The position numbers were made by a program, and so were the translations under genes. A stretch of 64,000 nucleotides of DNA from Betaproteobacteria bacterium (GTDB taxonomy: Bacteria > Pseudomonadota > Gammaproteobacteria > Burkholderiales > SG8-41). The stretch covers positions 124,001-188,000 of the forward strand of contig JACPTK010000123.1 of the NCBI GenBank assembly GCA_016192825.1, given 5' to 3'. Under the pieces are notes generated by a model. The model had not been told where the DNA came from, searched no databases, and saw nothing but the letters and a program-made list of their open reading frames with translations. Shown piece after piece: positions 16,119 to 25,456 of this stretch; positions within the stretch are counted from its first letter, which is position 1, and each line of letters opens with the position of its first letter.

Positions 16119-17740
16119 CAGTAAGTGACCACCAGTTGCGGCCGGTTGGCCGCGGTGGCGTTCTCGCCGCTGGGGATGGTCATCTGGTCAGCTACCGTGG
16201 AGATGACGATCACGCCGTTGTTTGTGGTCACGCCGTCAAACCATGCCTGCGCGAGCGCGGTCAGATTCCAGGTGAGCCAGCCCGCGTTAAAAGCGGCGGG
16301 CGGCGGCGACAAACCGCTCGCCTCCTCGGTGGCGCCGGATACCAGGGGCAGGCTGTAGGTGCCTCCGGCAGTCGTCCAGTTCACCGCTCCCGTCGCGGAA
16401 TTCCAGGTGGCGCCACTGCCCGCGGCGCCGGTCCCCTCCACCCAGGCCTCGGTCACCGCGTAGGCATTGATGACTTTGGGGTTCGCGGTGGCGCCGGCGG
16501 TGGCCGTGACGCGCATGCGCAGGATGGCGCTGGCGATGACGGTCCCGGACGGGATGCGGCTGGTGTCGAACTCCAGCACGGTGCGACTCTCGTTTGCGGG
16601 GCCCTTCAGGATCATGGTCGTCGTGGTGCCGTAGTTCTGGTTTACCGACGCGCTGTTGAGCCGGTTGTCCTTGGAGGGGTTCAGGAACCACGATGGCGCG
16701 ACCGCGCCGCAGGGTAGCAGGTACGAGACTACGAGCATGGGACGTATGACAGCATTGACCGCTGCCGCATCGGCCGAGTGATACCGGGCGTTCTGGGCTG
16801 CGGTGATGTTGGCGCCCACGGGGCGGAGCCACACACCGTTGTTCGGGTAAACGCCGCTCATCCAGGCCACGACCGCATCGGTCACGTCCAGGTCCTGCCA
16901 GCCGAGCGCCACCTGGTAGGTCGCGGTCGAAAGCGTGCGGGCGTCGTAACCGATACCGGGCGCAGGCCAGTTGTTGGTCCCGTCGTACGTGTTCCAGGTG
17001 GCGCCGTCCGCCACCCCCGCTCCGGTCTTGGTACCCTCGACCCAAGTGCGGGTGATCAGCAGCGCGGCAATCGAATCGACGGCTGCAGCGCTCGCGGCAG
17101 TCTTGTAGATCGACAACTTGGCGCCGGGCTGCAGCGCGCCGGCGGTAGCGTCGTACCACGGAATGACCCGGCTGCCCGCCGGCAGCGCCGCCAGATCGAA
17201 TTGCAGGAGGCTTTCGAAGCGCGCGGACCGCAGTCTCAAGATGGTCATGCCGCCGAAGTTCCGCGTGACATTGGAATCGTCGAGGTAGGTGTCCTTGCCG
17301 GTCGCGGCGTCGGGCTGCAAGACCCAGGCTTTCCGGGTTCCCTGGTAGGCGTATACGTTGGCGCGGTTCAGCGTGACGGAGGCGCCGTTATAGGTTCCGG
17401 TCGAGGTCAGCGTCATCGGCGAGCCGACGGCCCGGTCCGAATACGCGGTGTATGCCGCGCCGCCGAAATTGTTGTCGGTCACCGGCGCGGCCAATAGCGG
17501 GTAGCTCCCGCCGCAGCCCAGCGCCTGGACCGCGTAATTCGCCGCCTGCAGCCCGGCTTCGGCCGCGTAACGCGCCCGCTCGATGTCGGCCTGGCTGGCC
17601 GCCAGGTTGACGGTGATGGCGTTGTCGCGGTTGAGCAGGAAAGCGATGGCCGCGATCAGGCTCATCGCGAGTATCACCGGCAGCAGCGTGAAGCCCGCAG
17701 CCGATCGCCCGTGACGGGGTGACGAAGCGATGGCCCTCAC
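16118..17740 (-). CDS. PilX/MshP-like pilin-type protein with two DNRLRE-type beta domains
   Basis: A 540-residue protein: N-terminal pilin-like helix (GFTLLPVILAMSLIAAIAFL) with the P/Leu pattern of PilX/MshP rather than a classical Glu5, then two copies of a module. Each has a DxYL/DNRL start (TYLDDSNVTRNFGG; KDNRLNSASVNQNYGT), an 'xxLEFDxxxIPxGxxIxxAxLxx' segment (LLQFDLAALPAGSRV; VLEFDTSRIPSGTVI) and a C-terminal ENATAANRPQLVV. These modules resemble DNRLRE/CBM96-type adhesive domains, so it may be a tip adhesin equivalent to MshQ. GTG at 17740 overlaps the upstream stop by four bases. Confidence 0.75.
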   Translation of the reverse strand: MRAIASSPRHGRSAAGFTLLPVILAMSLIAAIAFLLNRDNAITVNLAASQADIERARYAAEAGLQAANYAVQALGCGGSYPLLAAPVTDNNFGGAAYTAYSDRAVGSPMTLTSTGTYNGASVTLNRANVYAYQGTRKAWVLQPDAATGKDTYLDDSNVTRNFGGMTILRLRSARFESLLQFDLAALPAGSRVIPWYDATAGALQPGAKLSIYKTAASAAAVDSIAALLITRTWVEGTKTGAGVADGATWNTYDGTNNWPAPGIGYDARTLSTATYQVALGWQDLDVTDAVVAWMSGVYPNNGVWLRPVGANITAAQNARYHSADAAAVNAVIRPMLVVSYLLPCGAVAPSWFLNPSKDNRLNSASVNQNYGTTTTMILKGPANESRTVLEFDTSRIPSGTVIASAILRMRVTATAGATANPKVINAYAVTEAWVEGTGAAGSGATWNSATGAVNWTTAGGTYSLPLVSGATEEASGLSPPPAAFNAGWLTWNLTALAQAWFDGVTTNNGVIVISTVADQMTIPSGENATAANRPQLVVTY

Positions 17741-18258
17741 AGGGTGCCTCCGCCAAGCCGCACGCTGCTGGTGAGCGTGACCGGCTGAGGCGCATCGCTG
17801 TGAGTCAGCGTGAGGCTGAGCGAGCCGGCGGGCCTGCCGACCGGCCCGACGCCGGCGATGAGTGCGGCGGAAAACGCGGTGACGTTGCTCGCGATGACCG
17901 TGGTGCCGGCGCAGGCGGCGTCGGCGGTGGTCGTCTCGACCAGCTGGTTGCCGGCGTTGCGGCAGTACATCACGCAGGCCGCGCCCACGCATCCCGCCGG
18001 CGCGAACCAGTCGCCGGTGGTGTCGGCGGCAGGGGCCGCCAGCAGCTTGGGCGCGACGCCGCGCGCCCGGCCGACCATGCGCTCGAGCGCGAACCGCCCC
18101 TGGTACACGAGCTCGTTCTGCTGGCGGCCGGCGATTTGCGCCTGCAGCCCGAGCGAGACGACGGAGCCCAGTGCGGCCAGCACGATCGCGCCCAGGGTGA
18201 CGGCGATCAACAGCTCGATCAGCGTCATCCCGCATTGCGTTCGTCGCGTGCTGGTCAT
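17737..18258 (-). CDS. Minor pseudopilin (MshO/PilW-like)
   Basis: A 173-residue prepilin: short basic leader, cleavage site CG-MTLIELLIAVTLG with Glu at mature position 5, a hydrophobic helix, then a globular part with cysteine pairs (CVGAACVMYC...). Start at 18258 was preferred because this ATG gives a normal leader and lies one base past the preceding stop. It occupies the mshO position between the PilV-like and PilX-like genes. Confidence 0.8.
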   Translation of the reverse strand: MTSTRRTQCGMTLIELLIAVTLGAIVLAALGSVVSLGLQAQIAGRQQNELVYQGRFALERMVGRARGVAPKLLAAPAADTTGDWFAPAGCVGAACVMYCRNAGNQLVETTTADAACAGTTVIASNVTAFSAALIAGVGPVGRPAGSLSLTLTHSDAPQPVTLTSSVRLGGGTL

Positions 18259-18259
18259 G

Positions 18260-18670
18260 TCACCACCACCGGCCCAACAGAGTATTGAGCGCGTTGGCAC
18301 TTCCCTCGCTCTCGTAGTACACGCTGATGTAGAGGAGGCCCGTGTCGCTCGCACTCAAGGCCTTGGCCGTCGCGTCGTAGCGGTACAGCACCACCACGCG
18401 GCGGTTGACCGTGGCGGCGGCATCGGAGTAGGTCACGTTGATCGCGCTGGTGTTGCCGCCGGGGAGATAGGTTTCCGCGTAGAGATCGCCAAAGGGGACG
18501 GCAAGCACCTCTTCCATCTTGGCGCGCAGCGTCGGCACGCTGGAGGCCAGAGTCGGGGTCGCGCCCCCGGAAATGCCCGTCTGCAAGGCCTGCAGCGCCG
18601 GAACCAGGAGCACGGCAAGCAGCACCACCGACAGCACGACCTCCACGTAAGTAAAGGCGTTCTGACTCAC
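18260..18670 (-). CDS. Minor pseudopilin (MshD/PilV-like)
   Basis: A 136-residue prepilin with very short leader MSQNA and helix FTYVEVVLSVVLLAVLLVPA containing the invariant Glu at mature position 5; Ala replaces Gly at the cleavage site. The globular domain is small (about 100 residues) and ends NTLLGRWW. It lies 45 bases after the MshC-like gene and just before the MshO-like gene. Confidence 0.78.
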   Translation of the reverse strand: MSQNAFTYVEVVLSVVLLAVLLVPALQALQTGISGGATPTLASSVPTLRAKMEEVLAVPFGDLYAETYLPGGNTSAINVTYSDAAATVNRRVVVLYRYDATAKALSASDTGLLYISVYYESEGSANALNTLLGRWW

Positions 18671-18715
18671 GGGGCCGGAGACGGAGGGTATGGGGGGCGC
18701 GAAGATGGCAGGTCC

Positions 18716-19333
18716 TCAAGGAATGGCGACGAAACCGGTGGTCTCGTTGATCGTTACCGTCACGCTTTGCGCTCCCAGTGCCAGCACGATGCCGCTGCCC
18801 GCCTCCAGAGCGCCTTTGTTGGTCGCCGGGCCGTCGAATACCTGGAGCTGCAGGCTCGGACCGATCAGCAGTTGCAGATAAGGAACGCCACTTTGCATAA
18901 AGCGCGCGGTCATGCTGACGGGGGCCGAGCTCGTCGCCTCCGCCGTGGCGATGTCCACCGCCTGCTTGGTGAGTGGGTCGTTCACCACGCCCAGGTTGGC
19001 GCCGGTCGCATCGGACTTGAAGAGCTTGAGATGGCCCGGCGCAGTCTTGGCATCCACCAGCACGTAGGCCCCCGTGCGTCCCGCTTCGTTGAGGGCAAAC
19101 CGCAGCGCGTTGCCCACTTCTTGCGCCGCTACGTCGAGCTTCTTCGCGTCCTGTGACTGCAGCAGGGGAACGGCGACGGCGGCGATGATCGCGATAATCG
19201 ATATGACTACCAGGATCTCAGTAAGAGAAACCCCCCGAGCCGCGCTGACGGGTAGGCCGGCTGCAATCGGGGGGGCCCAATACCAAAGCGGCTCAGTGGG
19301 TCGAGTACGCCGCGCCTTTACTGTCCAGCGCAT
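18716..19333 (-). CDS. Minor pseudopilin (MshC/GspH-like)
   Basis: A 205-residue prepilin with helix ARGVSLTEILVVISIIAIIA (Glu5 present) and a globular domain (LRFALNEAGRTGAYVLVD). The cleavage site is unusually far in: about 34 residues precede it. The only acceptable start codon in frame is the ATG at 19333, which overlaps the end of the major pilin gene by 41 bases; codons between there and the helix include no GTG, TTG or ATG. A long leader or use of a rare start codon is therefore implied. Confidence 0.72.
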   Translation of the reverse strand: MRWTVKARRTRPTEPLWYWAPPIAAGLPVSAARGVSLTEILVVISIIAIIAAVAVPLLQSQDAKKLDVAAQEVGNALRFALNEAGRTGAYVLVDAKTAPGHLKLFKSDATGANLGVVNDPLTKQAVDIATAEATSSAPVSMTARFMQSGVPYLQLLIGPSLQLQVFDGPATNKGALEAGSGIVLALGAQSVTVTINETTGFVAIP

Positions 19334-19871
19334 TGCTGTTCATCACGATCTGGCCGGATTTTGTGTCGGTTGCCCAGCCGCCGGTGGCCGCAGCCGGCGC
19401 GATCGGCGTGCCGGTCGAAGTCACGACGATGTCGGCCGCGACCGAGCCTTTCCCGGTAATCGGATCGGCGGGGACTTTATTGCGCAGGTACGGACCGTAC
19501 TTGTACACGGTGGCGTCGCCCACGGTGCAGGTATTGCCCGCGGCGTCGGAGTACATGACCATGCTGTCGATCCACGCCTGGGCGGAATTGGCCGCGCCGG
19601 TGCCCTTGGCCGCGGGTGCAGCGCATGCCGCGCCGGCCGAGGTGGCAACGGCGCCCGGGTAGATGCCGTTCGTGTGCTGGACCCGGTACAGTTCTATCGC
19701 GTTGCGCATCGCGGCCAGGTTGGCATCGAGCGCCGATTCCTTCGCATCGGTCGTGGAACTCGAGAACTGGGGAATGACGATCGCGGCCAATATGGCAAGA
19801 ATGATCACCACGATCAGCAGTTCGACCAGCGTAAACCCCGCCTGCAGGTGTTGCCTTAGCGCCTTAACCAT
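19293..19871 (-). CDS. Major type IV prepilin (MshA/GspG-like)
   Basis: A 192-residue prepilin: leader MVKALRQHLQAG, cleavage before FTLVELLIVVIILAILAAIV with Glu5, conserved IPQFSSSTTDAKESALDANL after the helix, and a C-terminal domain with cysteines at CAAP and CTVG able to form a disulfide. Strong GGAGG upstream of the ATG and a separate promoter-like region with a perfect TTGACA suggest high expression, as expected for the major subunit. It lies between the platform gene and the minor pilins. Confidence 0.85.
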   Translation of the reverse strand: MVKALRQHLQAGFTLVELLIVVIILAILAAIVIPQFSSSTTDAKESALDANLAAMRNAIELYRVQHTNGIYPGAVATSAGAACAAPAAKGTGAANSAQAWIDSMVMYSDAAGNTCTVGDATVYKYGPYLRNKVPADPITGKGSVAADIVVTSTGTPIAPAAATGGWATDTKSGQIVMNSNALDSKGAAYSTH

Positions 19872-19896
19872 CGTCCGCCTCCTTCGTCGTTAAACT

Positions 19897-19925
19897 TATT
19901 TCTGGAAATATACATGATTTGTCAA
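19897..19925 (-). promoter_or_regulatory. Candidate sigma-70 promoter for the major pilin gene
   Basis: A perfect minus-strand -35 TTGACA (19925 to 19920) is followed after 17 bases by GAAATA (19902 to 19897), a weak -10. The 84-base gap here is AT-rich and is the largest inside the otherwise overlapping pilus operon. Confidence 0.35.
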
Positions 19926-19955
19926 ACATTTACAAGCCGACACTGAGAAACAACC

Positions 19956-21116
19956 TTAATGGACCGCCCGCGAGAGCTTGAATATGGGGAGAATCAGGGA
20001 GGCTACGATCAGCCCAACCACGACTCCCATCACCAGCAGCATGATGGGCTCCACCCCCCTTGCCACGACCGCAATACGCTTGTTGAGCTCCCGGCCGTAA
20101 AAGTCGGACACCCGGGACATGACCTTGGCCAGATTGCCGGTCTCGTCCCCGGTCGCGATCATCTGTTTCACCAGGGGCGGGACGAACTCCGCCTCCAGGA
20201 AGCCGACGGCGACCCCCCGGCCTTCGTTGACGTGGCGCTGGATGTTGCGCAGAAAGTCGAAAAAGATCGAATTATTGACCACGTCCTGCACCGCCTTCAG
20301 CGCGACGGTGATAGGCACCCCGCTCGCCAGCGACATGCCCAGCACGCCCAGCGTCTGGGAAAGATAGACCTGGACGTAGATCTCGCCGACGACAGGCGCC
20401 CGCATTTTCAGCCGGTCCACCGCCAGCTTGCCCTCCGGCGTGCGCATCCAGTGCGTGAACAGGAATGCGGCGATGACCAGAACCCCGATGATCGCCCACC
20501 AGTAGCGGAGCAGCATGTCGGAGGCAAACATCAGCGCCAGCGTCGGCCACGGCAACTCGCCGCGGATCGACTGGAAGAGGTCGCTGAACTTGGGGAAGAT
20601 GAACACGAGCACGAAGATGATGACGACGATAGAGAACAACACCAGGAACGCCGGGTAGGACACCGCCGCGATGATGTTGCTGCGCATCTGGCTGTTTTTC
20701 TCGTCCATGTCGCGCAGCTGCTCGAGGACCGCGGGCAGGAAGCCGCCGGCCTCGGCCGCCGCGACCAGGCTCACGTAGGTCTGCGAAAAGAACTCGGGAT
20801 GCCGCGCGAGCGCCGCGGAAAACGGCTTGCCTTCGCTCACGGTGCTGGTGATCGAGGCGAGAATGCCGGCGAGCCGCGCGTCGTCGGTCTGGCCGCGCAG
20901 CACCTTGATCGCCTCCACAAGGCTCACGCCGGTCTCGAGGAGCAGCGCGAGCCGCTCCGTGAAGATCATGCGCTCGGCGGCGCCCAGGTTGCGCTGGCCG
21001 AACGAGAATGTCCAATCCGGTTTGAGGCGGCGCGCGGCCTCGGCGGACACGGGACCGGGAACCTCCGGGGAAGCCGCCTGCGGCTCGGTCTTTCGCGCCT
21101 CGAACTCGATAGCCAC
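19956..21116 (-). CDS. mshG: Type IV pilus/type II secretion inner-membrane platform protein (MshG/GspF/PilC)
   Basis: A 386-residue polytopic protein with the two GspF repeats: FTERLALLLETGVSLVEAIKVL (first) and LSQTLGVLGMSLASGVPITVALKAV (second), each followed by a helical bundle, and three membrane spans (ISYPAFLVLFSIVVIIFVLV-like, WWAIIGVLVIAAFLF, MLLVMGVVVGLIVASLILPI). It couples the ATPase to pilin extraction. Start is GTG at 21116, six bases after the ATPase stop. Confidence 0.9.
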   Translation of the reverse strand: MAIEFEARKTEPQAASPEVPGPVSAEAARRLKPDWTFSFGQRNLGAAERMIFTERLALLLETGVSLVEAIKVLRGQTDDARLAGILASITSTVSEGKPFSAALARHPEFFSQTYVSLVAAAEAGGFLPAVLEQLRDMDEKNSQMRSNIIAAVSYPAFLVLFSIVVIIFVLVFIFPKFSDLFQSIRGELPWPTLALMFASDMLLRYWWAIIGVLVIAAFLFTHWMRTPEGKLAVDRLKMRAPVVGEIYVQVYLSQTLGVLGMSLASGVPITVALKAVQDVVNNSIFFDFLRNIQRHVNEGRGVAVGFLEAEFVPPLVKQMIATGDETGNLAKVMSRVSDFYGRELNKRIAVVARGVEPIMLLVMGVVVGLIVASLILPIFKLSRAVH

Positions 21117-21121
21117 AGGAT

Positions 21122-23182
21122 CTAGGTCTCGTGTATGACGCGCGCGACTTCCTCGAGGCTGGTGCGCCCCTCGAGCACCCGCTGCATGCCGTCCTGGTAC
21201 AGCGACGTGTGGCCGCTCTTGTGGATGAACGCCTGCAGGTCCTCTTTTGAAGGATTCCTGATCATCACGCGCTCCAGGTCTGCGGTAGCCACGATGATTT
21301 CGTGTATCCCCATGCGCCCGCGGTAACCCGAGTCATAGCATGCCGGGCAGCCGCGGCCTTTCGCGAGCTTCACGTCCACCGGCCAGCCTTGCGCGGCCGC
21401 CAGCTCCGGCGACGGCGTAAACGGCGCGCTGCAGGTCGGGCACACCCGCCGCACGAGCCGCTGCGCCACCACCCCGGCCAGCGCGGAGGACAGGAGATAA
21501 GGCTCGACGCCCATCTCCATCATTCGCGACAGCGCGCCGACCGCGTCATTGGTATGCAGGGTGGAGAGCACGAGATGCCCGGTCAGCGCGGCCTGCACGG
21601 CAATTTCCGCGGTTTCGCGGTCGCGGATTTCACCCACCATGATGATGTCGGGATCCTGGCGCAGGATGTGGCGCAGCATGCGCGCGAAGCCGAGCCCCGT
21701 CGCCTCGTTGACCTGGTTCTGGTTGATGATATCGATCTGGTATTCGACCGGGTCCTCGATAGTCACTATGTTTTTTTCTATGCTTTTGAGGAAGTTGACC
21801 GCGGCGTACAGCGTGGTGGTCTTGCCGCTGCCGGTGGGCCCGGTCACCAGCACCATGCCGTAGCTGCGGCCCAGCAGCTTCTTGAACATCGCGAGATTCG
21901 ACGGCGTCATGCCGATCTTGTCGATGTCGAGTATGGCCTGGCTCCGGTCGAGTATGCGCAGCACCACTTTCTCGCCGTAGATGCCCGCGAGGGAGCTGAA
22001 ACGCAGATCGATCGTGCGGCCCTGCGTCGTGACCTGCAGGCGGCCGTCCTGCGGCATGCGCCGCTCCGCGATGTCGAGCTTGGCCATCACCTTCAGGCGC
22101 GAGACGATGGCCGGATGCATGTCGGGGCGCACCTGCATGATCTCGTGGAGGATGCCGTCGATGCGAAAGCGCACCATGCCCCGGGCGCGCGAGCACTCGA
22201 TGTGGATGTCGCTCGCGCCGTCGCTGACCGCGCGCTGTATCAGGCCGTTGACAAGGTTGATGACCGAGCTGCCGCCGGCCATCTGGTCGATGGCGGTGAA
22301 GTCGGTCCGTTCCTGCTCGACGAGCTCGATGTCGCCGGCGGTGTCTCCCGGCGCGCCGCCCGGCCCTTCCATGCCCCCGACCATCGCGCCCGACGCCGGG
22401 TGCGTGCTGTACGCCTCGAAGTAGCACTTGGTGATCTCGTCGCGGCGCGACAGCACGAGGCACAGCTTGCCGCCGGTAATGGACTGGATTTCGTCGAAGG
22501 CGGGGATCGCCTGCGCGTCCGCGGTCGCGAGCGTCAGCGTGTCGCGCACCTTGAACATCGGCAGGACGTTCAGCCGGCGCGCCGTCTCGCCCGGCACCAT
22601 CGCAGCCGCCGCCGGTTCGTACAGCCCGGGGCGCAGCGCGATATAGGGCATGCCTGATTGCCGGCTCAGCGCCTTGTAGAGGTCGGTTTCGGAGATCGTT
22701 CGCTTTTCGATCAGGATCGAGCCGAGCTGCTTGCCGCTCCTGGTCTGCAGTTGCAGCGCTTCGGCGCGCTGCGCGTCGCTGATGAGTCCCATCTCGATCA
22801 GGATCTCGCCAATTTTATTTGGCTGGGGCGCGAGGCGCTGGCCCATTGACATCACCGTGTTCGCGCCGACGGCCGACGAGGGGTCGGAGGACGTGATGCC
22901 GTTGGCGATGAGGATGTCGCTGACGAGCGGTGACGCGTTGACGAACTTGAGGCTGCCGCCCGCCGCTATCAGCCTGTCGCTGGCATCGAGGATGACCTCG
23001 AGTCCCCTGCCATTGACGAGCGGCACCCGGTCGAGGTCGAGCACGACATCCGCGCTGTTGGTTTCGACGCAGGCGCGCACCGCACCCGCCAGCGCCGCCT
23101 GCATGTTCTCGTCGCCCAGGGAGCCCGATGGGGCGAGGTAAGCGACGCTACCAATGCTGCTTCGGGCGACGAGCTCGGCCAT
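21122..23182 (-). CDS. mshE: Pilus assembly ATPase (MshE/GspE/PilB) with N-terminal STAS domain
   Basis: A 686-residue protein. Residues 1-105 form a STAS-like domain (VVLDLDRVPLVNGRGLEVIL, then AGGSLKFVNASPLVSDILIANG) in which the phosphorylatable Ser of the usual DSSGL is replaced (NGRGL). Next is a GspE N-domain (GEILIEMGLISDAQRAEAL), then the motor with Walker A GPTGSGKTTTLYA near residue 445, Asp box, Walker B DIIMVGEIRDRETAE, His box and a tetracysteine zinc motif (CPTC...CPAC). It powers pilus extension. It starts only 16 bases after ligC, so it may share a transcript with the catabolic genes. Confidence 0.93.
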   Translation of the reverse strand: MAELVARSSIGSVAYLAPSGSLGDENMQAALAGAVRACVETNSADVVLDLDRVPLVNGRGLEVILDASDRLIAAGGSLKFVNASPLVSDILIANGITSSDPSSAVGANTVMSMGQRLAPQPNKIGEILIEMGLISDAQRAEALQLQTRSGKQLGSILIEKRTISETDLYKALSRQSGMPYIALRPGLYEPAAAAMVPGETARRLNVLPMFKVRDTLTLATADAQAIPAFDEIQSITGGKLCLVLSRRDEITKCYFEAYSTHPASGAMVGGMEGPGGAPGDTAGDIELVEQERTDFTAIDQMAGGSSVINLVNGLIQRAVSDGASDIHIECSRARGMVRFRIDGILHEIMQVRPDMHPAIVSRLKVMAKLDIAERRMPQDGRLQVTTQGRTIDLRFSSLAGIYGEKVVLRILDRSQAILDIDKIGMTPSNLAMFKKLLGRSYGMVLVTGPTGSGKTTTLYAAVNFLKSIEKNIVTIEDPVEYQIDIINQNQVNEATGLGFARMLRHILRQDPDIIMVGEIRDRETAEIAVQAALTGHLVLSTLHTNDAVGALSRMMEMGVEPYLLSSALAGVVAQRLVRRVCPTCSAPFTPSPELAAAQGWPVDVKLAKGRGCPACYDSGYRGRMGIHEIIVATADLERVMIRNPSKEDLQAFIHKSGHTSLYQDGMQRVLEGRTSLEEVARVIHET

Positions 23183-23198
23183 GATCCGGGTCGCCGAT

Positions 23199-24155
23199 TT
23201 ACGCGTGAGCCCTGCGCTGCGGATCGATGATCTTTTCCAGCTTGCCCAGCACGCGCATGCACGGCAGCACTTGGGCGAGGCTGCCGTTCGGCTCCCGCTT
23301 CTCCTGGATCGCGGCGATGAACTCGCGGTCCTCGAGCTCGATGCCGTCCATCGACACGTCCACCTTCGACACGTCGATCTTGTTGTCCTTGCCGTCGCTC
23401 AGGTCGTCGTAGAACGCCTTGTAGGTGCCGTTATCGCAGATGTAGCGGAAGAACGAGCCGAGCGGCCCGTCGTTGTTGAACGACAGCGACAGCGTGAGGA
23501 TCGCGCCCGACGGCACCCTGGCGACGATGGCCATGTCCATGGCGATATCGAGCTGCGGGTGGATCGGCCCTTGCACCGCGAAGCAATCGGAAATGGCCTC
23601 GCCGCACTGGTACGCGAAGAGATCGACGGTGTGGGCGGCGTGGTGCCAGAGCAGGTGGTCGGTCCAGCTGCGCGGGTTGCCGGCGGCGTTGATGTTCTTG
23701 CGGCGGAAGAAGTAGGTCTGCACGTCCATCTGCTGGATCTTGAGCTCGCCCTTCTCGATGCGCTTGTGCACCCACTGATGGCTCGGATTGAAGCGCCGCA
23801 CGTGGCCGCCCATGGCGGTGACTCCGGTCTCCCTGGCGATCTTCACCAGATTCTCGGCGTCCGCAACGCTGTCGGTGACCGGGATTTCGACCAGCACGTG
23901 CTTGCCGGCGCGCATCACCTGCTCGCCCTGCCGGAAGTGCATCTTGGTCGGCGTGGCGAGGATCACCGCGTCGGCGCGCTTGATGCCTTCGGCGAGATCG
24001 TGCCCCCAGTGGGGGATATCGTATTTTTTCGCTATGGCCTCCGTACCGGCGGGATTGCCGCCGATGAGCGACACGACTTCAACGCCGGAGATGCGCTTCA
24101 GCGCGTCCAGATGTTTCTGACCGAAAGCGCCCTGCCCGGCTACGCAAATCTTCAT
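23199..24155 (-). CDS. ligC: 4-carboxy-2-hydroxymuconate-6-semialdehyde dehydrogenase
   Basis: A 318-residue NAD(P)-dependent Gfo/Idh/MocA-fold enzyme: Rossmann motif GQGAFGQKHLDALK, AGKHVLVEIPVTDS, GHVRRFNPSHQW, then IQQMDVQTYFFRRKN, SWTDHLLWHHAAHTVDLFAYQ and LSLSFNNDGPLGSFFRYIC, long stretches distinctive of LigC/PmdC. It oxidises the protocatechuate ring-cleavage product to 2-pyrone-4,6-dicarboxylate. GAGGGAAGAACG precedes the ATG. It is the third gene of a ligA-ligB-ligC unit. Confidence 0.93.
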   Translation of the reverse strand: MKICVAGQGAFGQKHLDALKRISGVEVVSLIGGNPAGTEAIAKKYDIPHWGHDLAEGIKRADAVILATPTKMHFRQGEQVMRAGKHVLVEIPVTDSVADAENLVKIARETGVTAMGGHVRRFNPSHQWVHKRIEKGELKIQQMDVQTYFFRRKNINAAGNPRSWTDHLLWHHAAHTVDLFAYQCGEAISDCFAVQGPIHPQLDIAMDMAIVARVPSGAILTLSLSFNNDGPLGSFFRYICDNGTYKAFYDDLSDGKDNKIDVSKVDVSMDGIELEDREFIAAIQEKREPNGSLAQVLPCMRVLGKLEKIIDPQRRAHA

Positions 24156-24167
24156 CGTTCTTCCCTC

Positions 24168-25404
<1,237 letters not shown>

Positions 25405-25456
25405 TGGGGACTCTTGCACGCAGTGCGGCGGCTAATGATAGCAAAAGAGTCGCGAC

